64,000 bases of DNA, taken from NCBI RefSeq assembly GCF_016919405.1, contig NZ_CP070353.1, positions 2,480,001 to 2,544,000 on the forward strand. Reading direction: 5' to 3'. Source of the DNA: Ensifer sp. PDNC004 (GTDB taxonomy: Bacteria; Pseudomonadota; Alphaproteobacteria; Rhizobiales; Rhizobiaceae). The translations under genes and the position numbers were made by a program. The notes beneath the pieces are model-generated. The model made no database searches. It was not told the DNA's origin and was given only the letters and a program-made list of their open reading frames with translations. Each line of letters opens with the position of its first letter. Within the stretch, counting starts at the first letter, position 1. Positions 8,781-18,144 of the stretch are shown here, one piece after another.

Positions 8781-9941
8781 TTATTGTTCGTCCGCCGTTG
8801 CCTCTGGCGCGGCTGCACCGTTGGCGCGATTGATCGCTCCGGCCTCTGCAATCGTCTCGCCTTCCGGCCGCAGAACGCGGCGGCGGGCGGGCGGGCGCTT
8901 GCGCATGATGCGGACGCGCTTCACGCGGCGCGGATCGGCATCGAGAATCTGGAACTCGAAGCCCGGGATCGCCTGGACGACCTCGCCGCGCACTGGAATG
9001 CGGCCAAGCGAGGCGAAGATCAGGCCACCGAGCGTGTCGACGTCTTCGAGCTGTTCGCGCACATCGAAGTCGGGACCGATTGCCGCGGCGATCTCTTCCA
9101 GCTCGACACGGGCGTCGGCGATGAAGACATCGTCCGACGTGCGCGCGAACATGACTTCGTCATCGTCGTGCTCGTCCTCGATGTCGCCGACGACCATCTC
9201 GACGATGTCTTCGAGCGAGACGAGACCGTCGGTTCCGCCATATTCGTCGATGACGAGCGCCATCTGGATACGGGCCGCCTGCATGCGCTGCATCAGGTCG
9301 GAGGCCAGCATCGATGGCGGCACGAAGAGAAGCTGGCGAACGATGCCCGCCTCTTCCAGCGACTTGCCGAGATCGACGCGCGCAAGGTCGAAACTTGCCT
9401 TGGGCGAGCGCGGCGTCTTTTCGGACGCAGCTGTCGTCGACGCCTGGGCCTTGCCGTTACGCCGGCGATTGCGGGCCTGCTTGGTGACGTAGGACAGCAG
9501 GTCGCGAATGTGGACCATGCCGCGCGGGTCATCGAGCCCTTCGCTGTAGACCGGCATGCGCGAGCGGCCGGATTCCTCGAAGATCACCATCAGCTCGCCG
9601 ATGGTGATGCTCTGATCGACCGCCTCGATGTCGGCGCGGGGGACCATCACGTCCTCGACCCGGACCTCGCGGAAGCGCAGGATGTTGTTGAGCATCGCCC
9701 GTTCGCCAGGCGAAAAGACCGTGTTGCTGTCGGCATCGGTCTGCAGCGCGTCAGCAAGATCCTCGCGCAGGCTCGATGGACTTGCGCCGCGCAAAAGGCG
9801 CGCGGCCCGGCTCCAAAAGGTGGAAGTGGATTTCGTGCCCTCGTGTCGAGTGGCGGTGCTACTACTGCCCGCCTCCGCCTCTCCGGAGGCATCGGCCTCC
9901 TCGGTCGCCAGCGCGACGGGCTGTGTTTTATAATCGCTCAT
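8781..9941 (-). CDS. CorC/HlyC-type CBS-domain protein
   Basis: A 386-residue cytoplasmic protein of the hemolysin C / CorC group. The N-terminal 45 residues are low in complexity (Ala/Glu/Ser/Thr). A CBS pair follows (RVEDVMVPRADIEAVD, then LLFVPPSMLASDLMQRM), with the CorC_HlyC transporter-associated domain around residues 290-350 and a basic, disordered tail. No membrane helices are seen, unlike larger CNNM-type relatives. It is 12 bp downstream of ybeY in a miaB-phoH-ybeY-corC operon, like the conserved ybeZ-ybeY-corC-lnt order in gammaproteobacteria. Often annotated tlyC; magnesium/cobalt efflux is a family suggestion only. Confidence 0.9.
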   Translation of the reverse strand: MSDYKTQPVALATEEADASGEAEAGSSSTATRHEGTKSTSTFWSRAARLLRGASPSSLREDLADALQTDADSNTVFSPGERAMLNNILRFREVRVEDVMVPRADIEAVDQSITIGELMVIFEESGRSRMPVYSEGLDDPRGMVHIRDLLSYVTKQARNRRRNGKAQASTTAASEKTPRSPKASFDLARVDLGKSLEEAGIVRQLLFVPPSMLASDLMQRMQAARIQMALVIDEYGGTDGLVSLEDIVEMVVGDIEDEHDDDEVMFARTSDDVFIADARVELEEIAAAIGPDFDVREQLEDVDTLGGLIFASLGRIPVRGEVVQAIPGFEFQILDADPRRVKRVRIMRKRPPARRRVLRPEGETIAEAGAINRANGAAAPEATADEQ

Positions 9942-9953
9942 CGGTCCAAACTG

Positions 9954-10460
9954 TTAATCCGGGGTACGATCCCCGTAGGGGTCAGATAAGCCAAGACGCG
10001 CCAAAATGCGAGTCTCCAGGCTTTCCATTCTTTCGGCTTCGTCATCTTCCATATGATCATAGCCGAAAAGATGCAGGAATCCATGCACGAGAAGATGCGT
10101 CAGGTGCTGATCGAAGGACTTGTCGAGCTCCACCGCCTCGCGCTCGAGCGTCTCGCGAGCAACGATGATGTCGCCGAGCATCGGCCCGGGCATCGATCCA
10201 GGCATCACCGGAAAGGCGGGGAAGGACAGAACGTTGGTCGGTTTGTCCTGGTTGCGCCACTCGGCGTTGATCGCCCGCATGGAGGCGTCGTCGGTGAAGA
10301 CGAGCGAGAGCTCCGGCGCCACCTTCGGCAGCGGCTGCTTTTCTTCGCTTACAAGAAAGGCTGCCGCCGCTTCGAGCACGGGCGACGCGAAGGCGAGCAA
10401 CGCCTCTTCGTCCGGCCAGTTGCCCTCTTCCACGCTGATCTGGATATCCAATGCCGTCAT
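9954..10460 (-). CDS. ybeY: endoribonuclease YbeY
   Basis: Metal-dependent RNase needed for 16S rRNA 3' maturation and ribosome quality control. The zinc-binding signature [11 protein letters not shown] is intact near residues 130-140, and the upstream motif TNVLSFPAF is also conserved. It is 168 residues long. It lies 18 bp downstream of phoH and 12 bp upstream of corC, and Sinorhizobium YbeY has been linked to small-RNA metabolism in published work. Confidence 0.95.
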   Translation of the reverse strand: MTALDIQISVEEGNWPDEEALLAFASPVLEAAAAFLVSEEKQPLPKVAPELSLVFTDDASMRAINAEWRNQDKPTNVLSFPAFPVMPGSMPGPMLGDIIVARETLEREAVELDKSFDQHLTHLLVHGFLHLFGYDHMEDDEAERMESLETRILARLGLSDPYGDRTPD

Positions 10461-10478
10461 GATCGCAGCGACCGCCTG

Positions 10479-11534
10479 TCAGCGGTCGCCCTGCTCGCTT
10501 TCGTCGTGCACGGCCGTGTGGGACTCGTAGGCCCTGACGATGCGCGCCACCATCGGATGGCGGACGACATCGGCATCCTTGAAGCGGACGACCGAGACGC
10601 CTTCGACGCCTTTCAAGATCTGCAGCGCCTCGACCAGGCCCGACTTGACGCCACGCGGCAAGTCCACCTGGCTCGGATCGCCGGTGACGATCATCCGGCC
10701 GTTTTCACCCAGGCGGGTCAAGAACATCTTCATCTGCATCGATGTCGTATTCTGCGCCTCGTCGAGAATGACGGCGGCGTTGCCAAGCGTACGACCGCGC
10801 ATGAAGGCGAGCGGCGCGATTTCGATGACGCCGGCGGTAATCGCGCGTTCGACCTTGTCGCCCGGCATCATGTCATAGAGCGCGTCGTAGAGAGGCCGAA
10901 GGTAAGGATCGACCTTCTCCTTCATGTCGCCCGGCAGGAAGCCCAGGCGCTCGCCCGCCTCGACGGCAGGGCGCGACAGCACGATGCGGTCGACGGCGCC
11001 GCGCTCAAGCAGCTGTGCGGCATGGGCAACGGCAAGATAGGTCTTGCCGGTACCGGCGGGGCCTACGCCGAAGACGAGCTCGGACCGCTCGAGCGCACGG
11101 ATATAGGCATCCTGCGTCGGCGTGCGCGCGGCGATCGTCTTCTTGCGCGTCGAAATCTGCGCCATTGTCAATTTGGCTTTACGCTCCATGGTCGGCAATT
11201 GTAGCTGATCGTCGGCGGCAACCGCCATACGGATCGCACCTTCGACATCAGACGTATCGATCGACGCGCCGCTCTGCAACCGCCCGTAGAGATAATCGAG
11301 AGCACGGCGGGCCTGGTTGGTGGCGACGACGTCACCCGAGATCGCGACGGAATTGCCGCGCGGCCGGGCGTCGATGCGCAGGCGCTCTTCGAGAAGTTTC
11401 AAGTTCTGATCGAACTGGCCGAAGAGCTCGCTGGCGAACCGATTGTTCTCGAAGGTCAGCACGAAGTGATTGGCGTCTGTCGCAGTGGTTTTCGACTGGC
11501 GCGTGGATGAAGAGATCAATTCGTGTCCGTTCAA
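10479..11534 (-). CDS. phoH: PhoH-like ATPase (YbeZ)
   Basis: Cytoplasmic NTPase and putative RNA helicase partner of YbeY. An N-terminal KH-like region is followed by Walker A GPAGTGKTY (about residues 157-165) and Walker B VILDEAQN. The start codon is TTG (bases 11534-11532), supported by AAGGAG ten bases upstream and the absence of any nearby in-frame ATG or GTG. It lies 27 bp after miaB. Confidence 0.93.
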   Translation of the reverse strand: MNGHELISSSTRQSKTTATDANHFVLTFENNRFASELFGQFDQNLKLLEERLRIDARPRGNSVAISGDVVATNQARRALDYLYGRLQSGASIDTSDVEGAIRMAVAADDQLQLPTMERKAKLTMAQISTRKKTIAARTPTQDAYIRALERSELVFGVGPAGTGKTYLAVAHAAQLLERGAVDRIVLSRPAVEAGERLGFLPGDMKEKVDPYLRPLYDALYDMMPGDKVERAITAGVIEIAPLAFMRGRTLGNAAVILDEAQNTTSMQMKMFLTRLGENGRMIVTGDPSQVDLPRGVKSGLVEALQILKGVEGVSVVRFKDADVVRHPMVARIVRAYESHTAVHDESEQGDR

Positions 11535-11561
11535 GCGGTTCAGGCTCCTTGTTTTCGGTCC

Positions 11562-12962
11562 TTACCCGATCATCTCCGCAAACAGGCTGTTCGGCCCGGC
11601 CTTGATGATTCGCACCTTGATAATGTCACCGATTTGCGATGCTTTTGCATCAACATTCACCGGCTGCAGCCACGGCGAACGCCCGACGAGCTGGCCGGGC
11701 ATGCGCCCTTCCTTCTCCAAAAGCAGGTCGATTTCGCGGCCGACGCAGGACTCGGCAAAGGCGCGCTGCTGAGAAAACAGCAAAGCCTGCAATTTTTCCA
11801 AGCGCTTGGCTTTCACGTCCTCGGGAACCTGGTCGCCGAGTTCGGCGCCCGGCGTGCCGGGACGGGTCGAATATTTGAACGAAAATGCCTGTGCATAACC
11901 CACGGCCTCGACGAGGCGCATGGTGTCTTCGAAGTCCTCGTCGGTCTCGCCGGGGAAGCCGACGATGAAATCGCCCGACAGGGCGAGGTCCGGCTGGACG
12001 GCGCGGATGCGCGCGATCAGCGCCAGATATTCCGCCGCCGTATGCCTGCGGTTCATCGCCTTCAGGATGCGGTCGGAGCCCGACTGCACCGGCAGGTGCA
12101 GGTAGGGCATCAGCTTTTCCATCGAGCGATGCGCCTCGATCAGGCTGTCATCCATGTCGCGCGGATGGCTGGTAGTATAACGTAGCCGGGCAAGGCCCTC
12201 GATCTCGCCAAGGCGTAAAAGCAGGTCGCCAAGGCCCCATTCGCGGCCATCGGGCCCGACGCCATGCCAGGCGTTGACGTTCTGGCCGAGCAGGGTGATC
12301 TCGCGCACGCCGCCCTCGACCAGCTTCTCCGCCTCCGAGACGATCTGGGCGACGGGGCGGGAAACCTCGGAGCCGCGCGTATAGGGCACGACACAGAAGG
12401 TGCAGAACTTGTCGCAGCCTTCCTGAACCGTGAGGAAGGCGGTGACGCCGCGCAGGCGGGTCTTTGCCTTGTCGGGTGCCGGCAGGTGCTCGAACTTGTC
12501 TTCGACGGCATAGTCCGTCTGCACGACGCGCTCGCCGCTGCGGGCGCGCTTCAGCGCCTCGGGCAGGCGGTGATAGGTGGTCGGGCCGATCACGAGATCG
12601 ACGGCGGGCGCGCGCCGCAGGATCTCGTTGCCTTCGGCCTGCGCGACGCAACCGGCAACGCCGATCACCATCTCGCGGCCTTCCTTGGCCCTTTCCTTCT
12701 TCAGGTCGCGCAGGCGGCCGAGTTCGGAATAGACCTTCTCAGCCGCCTTCTCGCGGATGTGACAGGTGTTGAGCAGCACGAAGTCTGCGTCTTCCAGCAC
12801 GTCGGTCGAGACATAGCCGTCGCGCGACAGGGCGTCCGTCATGCGGTCGGAATCGTAGACGTTCATCTGGCAGCCGTAGGTCTTGACGAAGACCTTGCGG
12901 GCCGGGGCGCGCTCGTCGCCCGTGGCGGGCGTCGTCGACAGAAGGGCAGTTTCCTGGGTCAT
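11562..12962 (-). CDS. miaB: tRNA-2-methylthio-N6-dimethylallyladenosine synthase
   Basis: Radical-SAM methylthiotransferase that converts i6A37 to ms2i6A37 in tRNAs reading U-starting codons. The 466 residues contain the N-terminal cluster cysteines (TYGCQMN, NTCHIRE, and a third in VAGCVAQ), the radical-SAM triad CDKFCTFC, and a C-terminal TRAM domain. Probable first gene of the miaB-phoH-ybeY-corC operon. Confidence 0.96.
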   Translation of the reverse strand: MTQETALLSTTPATGDERAPARKVFVKTYGCQMNVYDSDRMTDALSRDGYVSTDVLEDADFVLLNTCHIREKAAEKVYSELGRLRDLKKERAKEGREMVIGVAGCVAQAEGNEILRRAPAVDLVIGPTTYHRLPEALKRARSGERVVQTDYAVEDKFEHLPAPDKAKTRLRGVTAFLTVQEGCDKFCTFCVVPYTRGSEVSRPVAQIVSEAEKLVEGGVREITLLGQNVNAWHGVGPDGREWGLGDLLLRLGEIEGLARLRYTTSHPRDMDDSLIEAHRSMEKLMPYLHLPVQSGSDRILKAMNRRHTAAEYLALIARIRAVQPDLALSGDFIVGFPGETDEDFEDTMRLVEAVGYAQAFSFKYSTRPGTPGAELGDQVPEDVKAKRLEKLQALLFSQQRAFAESCVGREIDLLLEKEGRMPGQLVGRSPWLQPVNVDAKASQIGDIIKVRIIKAGPNSLFAEMIG

Positions 12963-13033
12963 GCCGGGTTCTTTAGTGCAAAGTGGTCGGAAGTTGAAGT
13001 ATTTTCGGCGCAGCCGCCCTTGCCCGGGACGTC

Positions 13034-13825
13034 TCAGGCCCGCCCGCGCAGACGATCCGACAGCATGCTGCGGATGCGTTGCTCGACCGTACGGCTCACT
13101 TCCTTGCGATTGGTGTGGCGGTCGTAGTCGATCGCCTCACCGAAATCGACATCGACCTCGATCGCGCCCTCGCGCAGGATGCCGAGCAGATGCGGCACCA
13201 GTTCGGTATCGCCCGGCCAGGCGGCGATCGGCCGGTTGAAGCGGCCCATCGGCATGCCGTGGATGCCGGTATAGGAGATCGCGACCGGCTGCACATGCAC
13301 GAGACCGGTCGGCGAATGCGGCACGGCGGAAGCGGCCGCTCCGAAAAGCGAGGTCTTGATCTCCAGAAGACGGTTGCCGTCCGAAGTCGTCCCCTCGGGA
13401 AACAGCACGACGATTTCGCCGGCGGCCATGCGCTCGCCGATTTCGCTCACCTGCTTGCCGGTCGAGCGCTTCTGTTCCCGCTCGACGAAAATCGACGCCT
13501 GCAGCCGGGCAAGCACGCCGAAGACCGGCCAACCCTTCACCTCGGACTTGGCGACGAAGACGACGTCGGCAACCGAGGAAAGCACCAGAATGTCTTTCCA
13601 GGAGGCATGGTTGGCGCAGATCAAAAGCGGCCGGCGGCGATCCGCCATTCCGTGGACGCGCACCTTGATGCCGAGAAGGTAACAGGCGAGCCGGTGCCAA
13701 TATCGCGGCAGACGGCGCCGGGGTTTCAGCTCAAGCCAGAGGCAGACGACCTGGATCGGCATCAGCACGAGCGAAACCAGCGCCAGAAGCGCTGCGAAGA
13801 TCGCGATCCGTAGCCAATTGACCAT
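13034..13825 (-). CDS. olsA: lysophosphatidic/lyso-ornithine lipid acyltransferase (PlsC family, OlsA)
   Basis: Transfers an acyl chain from acyl-ACP to a lysolipid at the inner membrane. The 263-residue protein starts with a membrane helix (about 5-30). The acyltransferase motifs are NHASWKD (HX4D) and FPEGTTSDG. Its position just upstream of miaB and its sequence fit OlsA of Sinorhizobium, which acylates lyso-ornithine lipid; olsB lies in this same window. A plain PlsC role cannot be excluded without functional data. Confidence 0.85.
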   Translation of the reverse strand: MVNWLRIAIFAALLALVSLVLMPIQVVCLWLELKPRRRLPRYWHRLACYLLGIKVRVHGMADRRRPLLICANHASWKDILVLSSVADVVFVAKSEVKGWPVFGVLARLQASIFVEREQKRSTGKQVSEIGERMAAGEIVVLFPEGTTSDGNRLLEIKTSLFGAAASAVPHSPTGLVHVQPVAISYTGIHGMPMGRFNRPIAAWPGDTELVPHLLGILREGAIEVDVDFGEAIDYDRHTNRKEVSRTVEQRIRSMLSDRLRGRA

Positions 13826-13980
13826 CCGGGAAGAGTTTTCCTGCGCGAGACCTTGAGAATCGCGATGATCTTCAGCCGAACCGCGGCGCGATCATCGTGA
13901 CCTGTTCCAAATTGGGTAAAGCCGGATGCGGGCGAAAGACCGCCTTGGCCTTCCTCATCCTGCTCCTGTCCGTGTCGGGA

Positions 13981-14478
13981 CTAGCGAAGATCGAGCCGCA
14001 TGACAAGCGCGGCGGTCCGCTGGCCGGCCTTGTCCTGGTAATAGGCGCGGCGTTCGCCGACCTTGTTGAAGCCAAGCTTACGGTAAAGCCCGATTGCCGG
14101 CTCATTGGTCTCGTCCACTTCGAGGAACAGGGCCTCTGAGCCCTTGACCAGCGCTTCGCGCATCGCCGCCTGCATCAACCGCCAGCCGAGACCGGAGCGG
14201 GCATAACGCGGCTCGACGCCGATCGTCAGGATTTCCGCCTCGCCGGCAACCGCACGCGACAGGACAAACCCACCGAAGGCCGGGCGGAAGCTGCCATTGG
14301 TCTGCCGGGCGACAAAGCCGAACACCGTTTCCTGCACCAAAAGCGCATGGATTTCGCCATCGCTCCACGGGGACGCGAAACGCTGACGGTGCAGCGCCGC
14401 CGCGGCGATCAGGTCCGCTTCCTCCAGGGGGAAGATGTCGAACTCGGTACGGCGGGTGAAGTAGTCGGTAAAGCTCAT
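13981..14478 (-). CDS. rimI: ribosomal-protein-alanine N-acetyltransferase
   Basis: GNAT acetyltransferase acting on the N-terminal alanine of ribosomal protein S18. At 165 residues it shows the acetyl-CoA motif RSGLGWRLM and the C-terminal GLYRKLGF signature. It starts six bases after the tsaB stop. The tsaB-rimI pairing is conserved in many bacteria. Confidence 0.92.
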   Translation of the reverse strand: MSFTDYFTRRTEFDIFPLEEADLIAAAALHRQRFASPWSDGEIHALLVQETVFGFVARQTNGSFRPAFGGFVLSRAVAGEAEILTIGVEPRYARSGLGWRLMQAAMREALVKGSEALFLEVDETNEPAIGLYRKLGFNKVGERRAYYQDKAGQRTAALVMRLDLR

Positions 14479-14484
14479 CTCGGT

Positions 14485-15144
14485 CTATGCTCGGGCAATC
14501 GCGAAGCCCGCCTGCGGCTTTGCGTCGGGGCCTCTGAGATATAGCGGACGCGGCTTGGCCGAGGCTGGATCGGCAGCGGCGCCAAGGGCGGCAACCGCGG
14601 CAACGTCGATGAGTTCTGAAGGTTTGGACGGCAGATCGTCAGCAACGAGATGCGCGCCGGAGCCGCCAATGACGCCGTCGAAATCGGCGAAGCGTTCGCG
14701 GGCACTTTCGACGGAGAGGGCTTCGGGCTCGCCTGTGGCACCGCCGGTCGCATCGAAAGCCTGGAGATAGACCTCGTCCCGCTTGGCGTCGATGGCAACG
14801 AGGACGGGCTTTCCGGCAGCCGTGCGGCGCAGTCCCTCGGCGACGACGGCAAGCGTCGAGACGCCGACGGCGGGTTTGCCGAGCGCCAGAGCCAGGCCAC
14901 GAGCGGCCGCGACGCCAACGCGAATGCCGGTGAAGGATCCCGGGCCGACGGTGACGGCGATACGGTCGATAGCGTCAAGCGACCGGCCGGACGCAGCCAG
15001 CGCCTCGTCGACGAATTCCATCAGCCGTTCGGCATGTCCCTTGCCGAGATCGGCCCCGGAACGCCCGAGCACGGCTTCCGTTTCGCTGTCATAGACGGCA
15101 ACGGAGCAACCGGAACCGGACGTGTCGAGCGCAAGTACAATCAT
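14485..15144 (-). CDS. tsaB: tRNA threonylcarbamoyladenosine biosynthesis protein TsaB
   Basis: Scaffold subunit that pairs with TsaD (not in the window) to make t6A37 in tRNA. The ASKHA-fold N-terminus ALDTSGSGCSVAVYD and the motif TVGPGSFTGIRVG are diagnostic. The frame extends 12 codons further, but the ATG at 15144 gives the conserved start MIVLALDTSG and 219 residues. Confidence 0.95.
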   Translation of the reverse strand: MIVLALDTSGSGCSVAVYDSETEAVLGRSGADLGKGHAERLMEFVDEALAASGRSLDAIDRIAVTVGPGSFTGIRVGVAAARGLALALGKPAVGVSTLAVVAEGLRRTAAGKPVLVAIDAKRDEVYLQAFDATGGATGEPEALSVESARERFADFDGVIGGSGAHLVADDLPSKPSELIDVAAVAALGAAADPASAKPRPLYLRGPDAKPQAGFAIARA

Positions 15145-15174
15145 TTCAACGCAGGATCTTTCAGACGCCACAAG

Positions 15175-15239
15175 CCGCAAAGCCGATCGGGCTTTGCGGC
15201 AAAATCGATACGCGAAACCGGCGCGCCGGACAGGCGCGC
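15175..15239. terminator. two hairpins between NifU-like gene and tsaB
   Basis: One stem (GCGCGCC / GGCGCGC, 15221-15239) lies directly after the NifU-like stop codon. A second 10-bp stem (CCGCAAAGCC / GGCTTTGCGG, 15175-15199) lies further on. Neither has a clear T tract, so partial termination or RNA stabilisation are both possible. Confidence 0.4.
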
Positions 15240-15245
15240 GCTATT

Positions 15246-15812
15246 TTACACGGCCTCGACGGCCTCCACCTCGGGAACGAAGTGGCGCAGCAGGTTCTGC
15301 ACGCCATGCTTCAGCGTCGCGGTGGACGACGGGCAACCGGAGCAGGCGCCCTTCATGTTGAGGAACACAGTCCCGTCCTTGAAGCCACGGAACGTGATGT
15401 CGCCGCCATCCTGGGCGACGGCCGGACGCACGCGGGTTTCCAGGAGTTCCTTGATCGTGGCGACGATCGTCTCGTCACCCTCGTCGAAGAACTCGTCTTC
15501 CTCGTCGGACTGCTCGGCGCGGCCGCTGCCAGCCATGATCGCCTGGCCCGACATGAAGTGCTCCATGATCGAACCGAGGATCGCCGGCTTCAGGTGCTGC
15601 CATTCCTGGCCTTCCTTGGTGACGGTGATGAAATCGTAGCCGAAATAGACGCCGGTGACGCCGGGGATCGAAAACAGCCGTGCCGCAAGCGGCGAGCCGG
15701 CGCGTGCTTCTTCCTCGTCGCGGAATTCGGCCGTGCCGTTTTCCAGGACGACCTTGCCCGGCAAAAACTTCAGCGTCGCCGGGTTCGGCGTGGCTTCGGT
15801 CTGAATGAACAT
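15246..15812 (-). CDS. NifU-family iron-sulfur cluster scaffold
   Basis: A 188-residue Fe-S carrier. The N-terminal Nfu_N domain (MFIQTEATPNPATLKFLPG) is followed by an acidic linker (EEDEFFDEGDE) and a C-terminal NifU-like domain with the cluster-binding CSGC motif. Architecture matches mitochondrial NFU1 and alphaproteobacterial NfuA homologues rather than nitrogenase NifU. It probably delivers 4Fe-4S clusters to enzymes such as MiaB or HemW encoded nearby; that pairing is inference. Confidence 0.93.
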   Translation of the reverse strand: MFIQTEATPNPATLKFLPGKVVLENGTAEFRDEEEARAGSPLAARLFSIPGVTGVYFGYDFITVTKEGQEWQHLKPAILGSIMEHFMSGQAIMAGSGRAEQSDEEDEFFDEGDETIVATIKELLETRVRPAVAQDGGDITFRGFKDGTVFLNMKGACSGCPSSTATLKHGVQNLLRHFVPEVEAVEAV

Positions 15813-15918
15813 GTCTGTCTCCGTTTCGCCGGGAGCGGCATCCGCCCAGCTTTTTAGAATAATTCAAAAGAATATAGGAGCATGGCTCTCGGCTCGCAAG
15901 AGCGCATAGCGACGCAGG

Positions 15919-16410
15919 TCAGCTGAGCGCGTCGATCTCCTCGTCCGTCAGGGCATCGGGGATGACCGTCACGGGGATCGGAAAGGCCGCGGCCTTGCCC
16001 GCAATGGACGACACCAGCGGACCGGGGCCTTCCTTCGCCGAACCGGCTGCCAGGACCAGAATGGCGATATCGCGATCCTCTTCGATCGCCGCGTGGATCT
16101 GATCGGTCGCCGCGCCCTCGCGGATGACGACTTCCGGCTCGATACCGATGCGCTCGCGCACCGACTGGGACACCTTGGCGAGCGTCGCCTCGGCCTCCTC
16201 GCGTGCTTCCGCACGCATGATTTCCTCAACCCCCAGCCATTGCTGGAAGTCGCCGTCGGCGATCACATAGAGCAGGACGAGGCCACCATTGGAATTTTTG
16301 GCGCGCATGCCCGCATAGTGCACGGCGCGCCCGCATTCCGGGGTATCGTCAATCACCGCCATGAATTTGCGGCGATGTCCTTCAAGTCGAGAGAGTCGGG
16401 TCGAGACCAT
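15919..16410 (-). CDS. universal stress protein family (UspA)
   Basis: Single UspA-like domain of about 140 residues (FMAVIDDTPECGRAVHYAG at its start). The ATP-binding glycine motif is weak (LVLAAGSAKEGPGPLVSSIAG), so nucleotide binding is uncertain. I start it at the ATG at 16410 (163 residues). The open frame reaches a GTG at 16476, but neither start has a convincing ribosome binding site. Function is stress-related by family only. Confidence 0.85.
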   Translation of the reverse strand: MVSTRLSRLEGHRRKFMAVIDDTPECGRAVHYAGMRAKNSNGGLVLLYVIADGDFQQWLGVEEIMRAEAREEAEATLAKVSQSVRERIGIEPEVVIREGAATDQIHAAIEEDRDIAILVLAAGSAKEGPGPLVSSIAGKAAAFPIPVTVIPDALTDEEIDALS

Positions 16411-16544
16411 AGGGTGAACAATACATCCCGCGCGAGCCGCCGCAAGGTCTGATTTTTGCGTTTCAGACGAGGACACGGAAAAGTGCCCGAGGCTTCCGGT
16501 CGAGGTTCACTTCGGCTGGTGAAAGCCGACCATCAAAATGAAAT

Positions 16545-16569
16545 TGGGTCCGGGAGTTCCCCGGACCCA
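16545..16569 (-). terminator. trpS terminator
   Basis: A 10-bp stem (TGGGTCCGGG / CCCGGACCCA) with a 5-base loop follows the trpS stop. The minus strand then reads a T-rich stretch. Confidence 0.75.
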
Positions 16570-16575
16570 GTCAAT

Positions 16576-17640
16576 TTACTGCAGGAAGCCGATGATTTCG
16601 CGCACTTCGCGCATCGTCTTTTCCGCCCGCGCCCGCGCCCGCTCGCCGCCATCCCTGAGGATCGCGTCGATATGGGCGGTGTCGCCCATCAGCCGGCGCA
16701 TCTCAGCCGTGATCGGCGAGAGAACCTCGACCGCAAGGTCGACCAGCGCCGGCTTGAAGACCGAGAACTGCTGTCCACCGAACTCGGCGAGCACCTGCTC
16801 CTTGGTCTTGTCAGACAGCGCCGCGTAGATGCCGACGAGGTTTTCGGCTTCCGGACGGCCCTTCAGGCCGTCCACTTCGCTCGGAAGCGCGTCCGGATCG
16901 GTCTTGGCCTTGCGGATCTTCTTCGAGATCGTCTCCGCATCGTCCATCAGGTTGACGCGCGAGAGATCGGACGGGTCCGACTTCGACATCTTCTTGGTGC
17001 CGTCACGCAGCGACATGACGCGCGGCGTCGCGCCACCGATCAGCGGCTCCACCGGCGGGAAGTAGGCATGGATCGGCTCCTCACCGACGACCATGTCGAC
17101 ACCGCAACCGGCGCTGCGGATATGCTCCATGAAGTCGATGTTGAACTTCTGGGCGATGTCGCGCGTCAGCTCCAGGTGCTGCTTCTGGTCGTCACCGACA
17201 GGAACATGGGTGGCGCGATAGACGAGGATGTCGGCCGCCATCAGGCTCGGATAGGCGAGCAGACCGAGCGAGGCGTTCTCGCGGTCCTTGCCGGCCTTGT
17301 CCTTGAACTGCGTCATGCGGTTCATCCAGCCGATGCGGGCGACGCAGTTGAAGATCCAGGCGAGTTCCGCATGCTGCGGCACGGCCGACTGGTTGAAAAC
17401 GATGTGCTCCTTCGGGTCGATGCCCGAAGCGATGAAGGCGGCGGCGATCGAGCGGATCTGCCCCTTCAGGTCCTCATGCACGAGCTGCGCGGTGATCGAG
17501 TGCAGGTCGACGACGCAGTAGATGCAATCGTTGTTTTCCTGCAGCGCCACGAACTTGCGGATCGCGCCGAGATAATTGCCGAGATGGAGATTGCCCGTCG
17601 GCTGAACGCCGGAAAATACGAGCGGCTTGAATTCGTTCAT
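16576..17640 (-). CDS. trpS: tryptophanyl-tRNA synthetase
   Basis: Class I aminoacyl-tRNA synthetase charging tRNA-Trp. The HIGH-equivalent motif [14 protein letters not shown] is near residues 15-28, and the KMSKS loop reads [10 protein letters not shown]. It is 354 residues, a normal length. Last gene of the glnD-murJ-VOC-trpS run on this strand. Confidence 0.97.
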   Translation of the reverse strand: MNEFKPLVFSGVQPTGNLHLGNYLGAIRKFVALQENNDCIYCVVDLHSITAQLVHEDLKGQIRSIAAAFIASGIDPKEHIVFNQSAVPQHAELAWIFNCVARIGWMNRMTQFKDKAGKDRENASLGLLAYPSLMAADILVYRATHVPVGDDQKQHLELTRDIAQKFNIDFMEHIRSAGCGVDMVVGEEPIHAYFPPVEPLIGGATPRVMSLRDGTKKMSKSDPSDLSRVNLMDDAETISKKIRKAKTDPDALPSEVDGLKGRPEAENLVGIYAALSDKTKEQVLAEFGGQQFSVFKPALVDLAVEVLSPITAEMRRLMGDTAHIDAILRDGGERARARAEKTMREVREIIGFLQ

Positions 17641-17751
17641 GTCGTCCTCAATAGGCTGGTGGAGGGCCCCAGGGCCGGCTGGCCCATGTTGCTAACGGCA
17701 TGGCTTATGCACGCAGGATGCAAGGCAATCAAGGGGCCCGGCGAGGCACCC

Positions 17752-18144
17752 TCATGCCGCCGGCTGCAGCAGATCCCAATGGTTGCCGAACGGGTCGCTG
17801 AAGACCGCCACAGTGCCATAGGGCTCGTGGCGCGGCGCTTCGAGAAAGACGACGCCTGCGGCCAGCATCGCCGCATGGTCGCGGGAAAAATCGTCGGTGA
17901 ACAGGAAGAAGCCGACCCGGCCGCCGGTCTGGTTGCCGATCGCCGCCTGCTGGCGCTCGCCGTCCGCCTTGGCGAGCAGCAAAGCCGTCTCGACCGCACC
18001 CTTGGGACGAACGACGACCCAGCGTTTGGTCGCATCGAGGACGGTGTCTTCGACGAGATCGAAACCGAGCTTACCGCAATAGAAGGCGATGCCGGCATCG
18101 TAATCCGGCACGACCAGGGCAATGCGTGCAATGGTCTGGCGCAT
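17752..18144 (-). CDS. VOC (glyoxalase/bleomycin-resistance fold) protein
   Basis: A 130-residue protein with one vicinal-oxygen-chelate domain (IALVVPDYDAGIAFYCGKLGF at its start, FSDPFGNHWDLLQ at its end). Substrate unknown. The His ligand of glyoxalase I is absent at the usual N-terminal position, so it is unlikely to be a classical GloA. Its ATG overlaps the murJ stop by one base (TGATG), indicating coupled translation. Confidence 0.85.
   Translation of the reverse strand: MRQTIARIALVVPDYDAGIAFYCGKLGFDLVEDTVLDATKRWVVVRPKGAVETALLLAKADGERQQAAIGNQTGGRVGFFLFTDDFSRDHAAMLAAGVVFLEAPRHEPYGTVAVFSDPFGNHWDLLQPAA

Noticed and set aside
15246..15812. Nitrogen-fixation nifU
   Set aside because: Architecture is the housekeeping Nfu type (Nfu_N plus CSGC domain), not the nitrogenase NifU with an IscU-like N-terminus.
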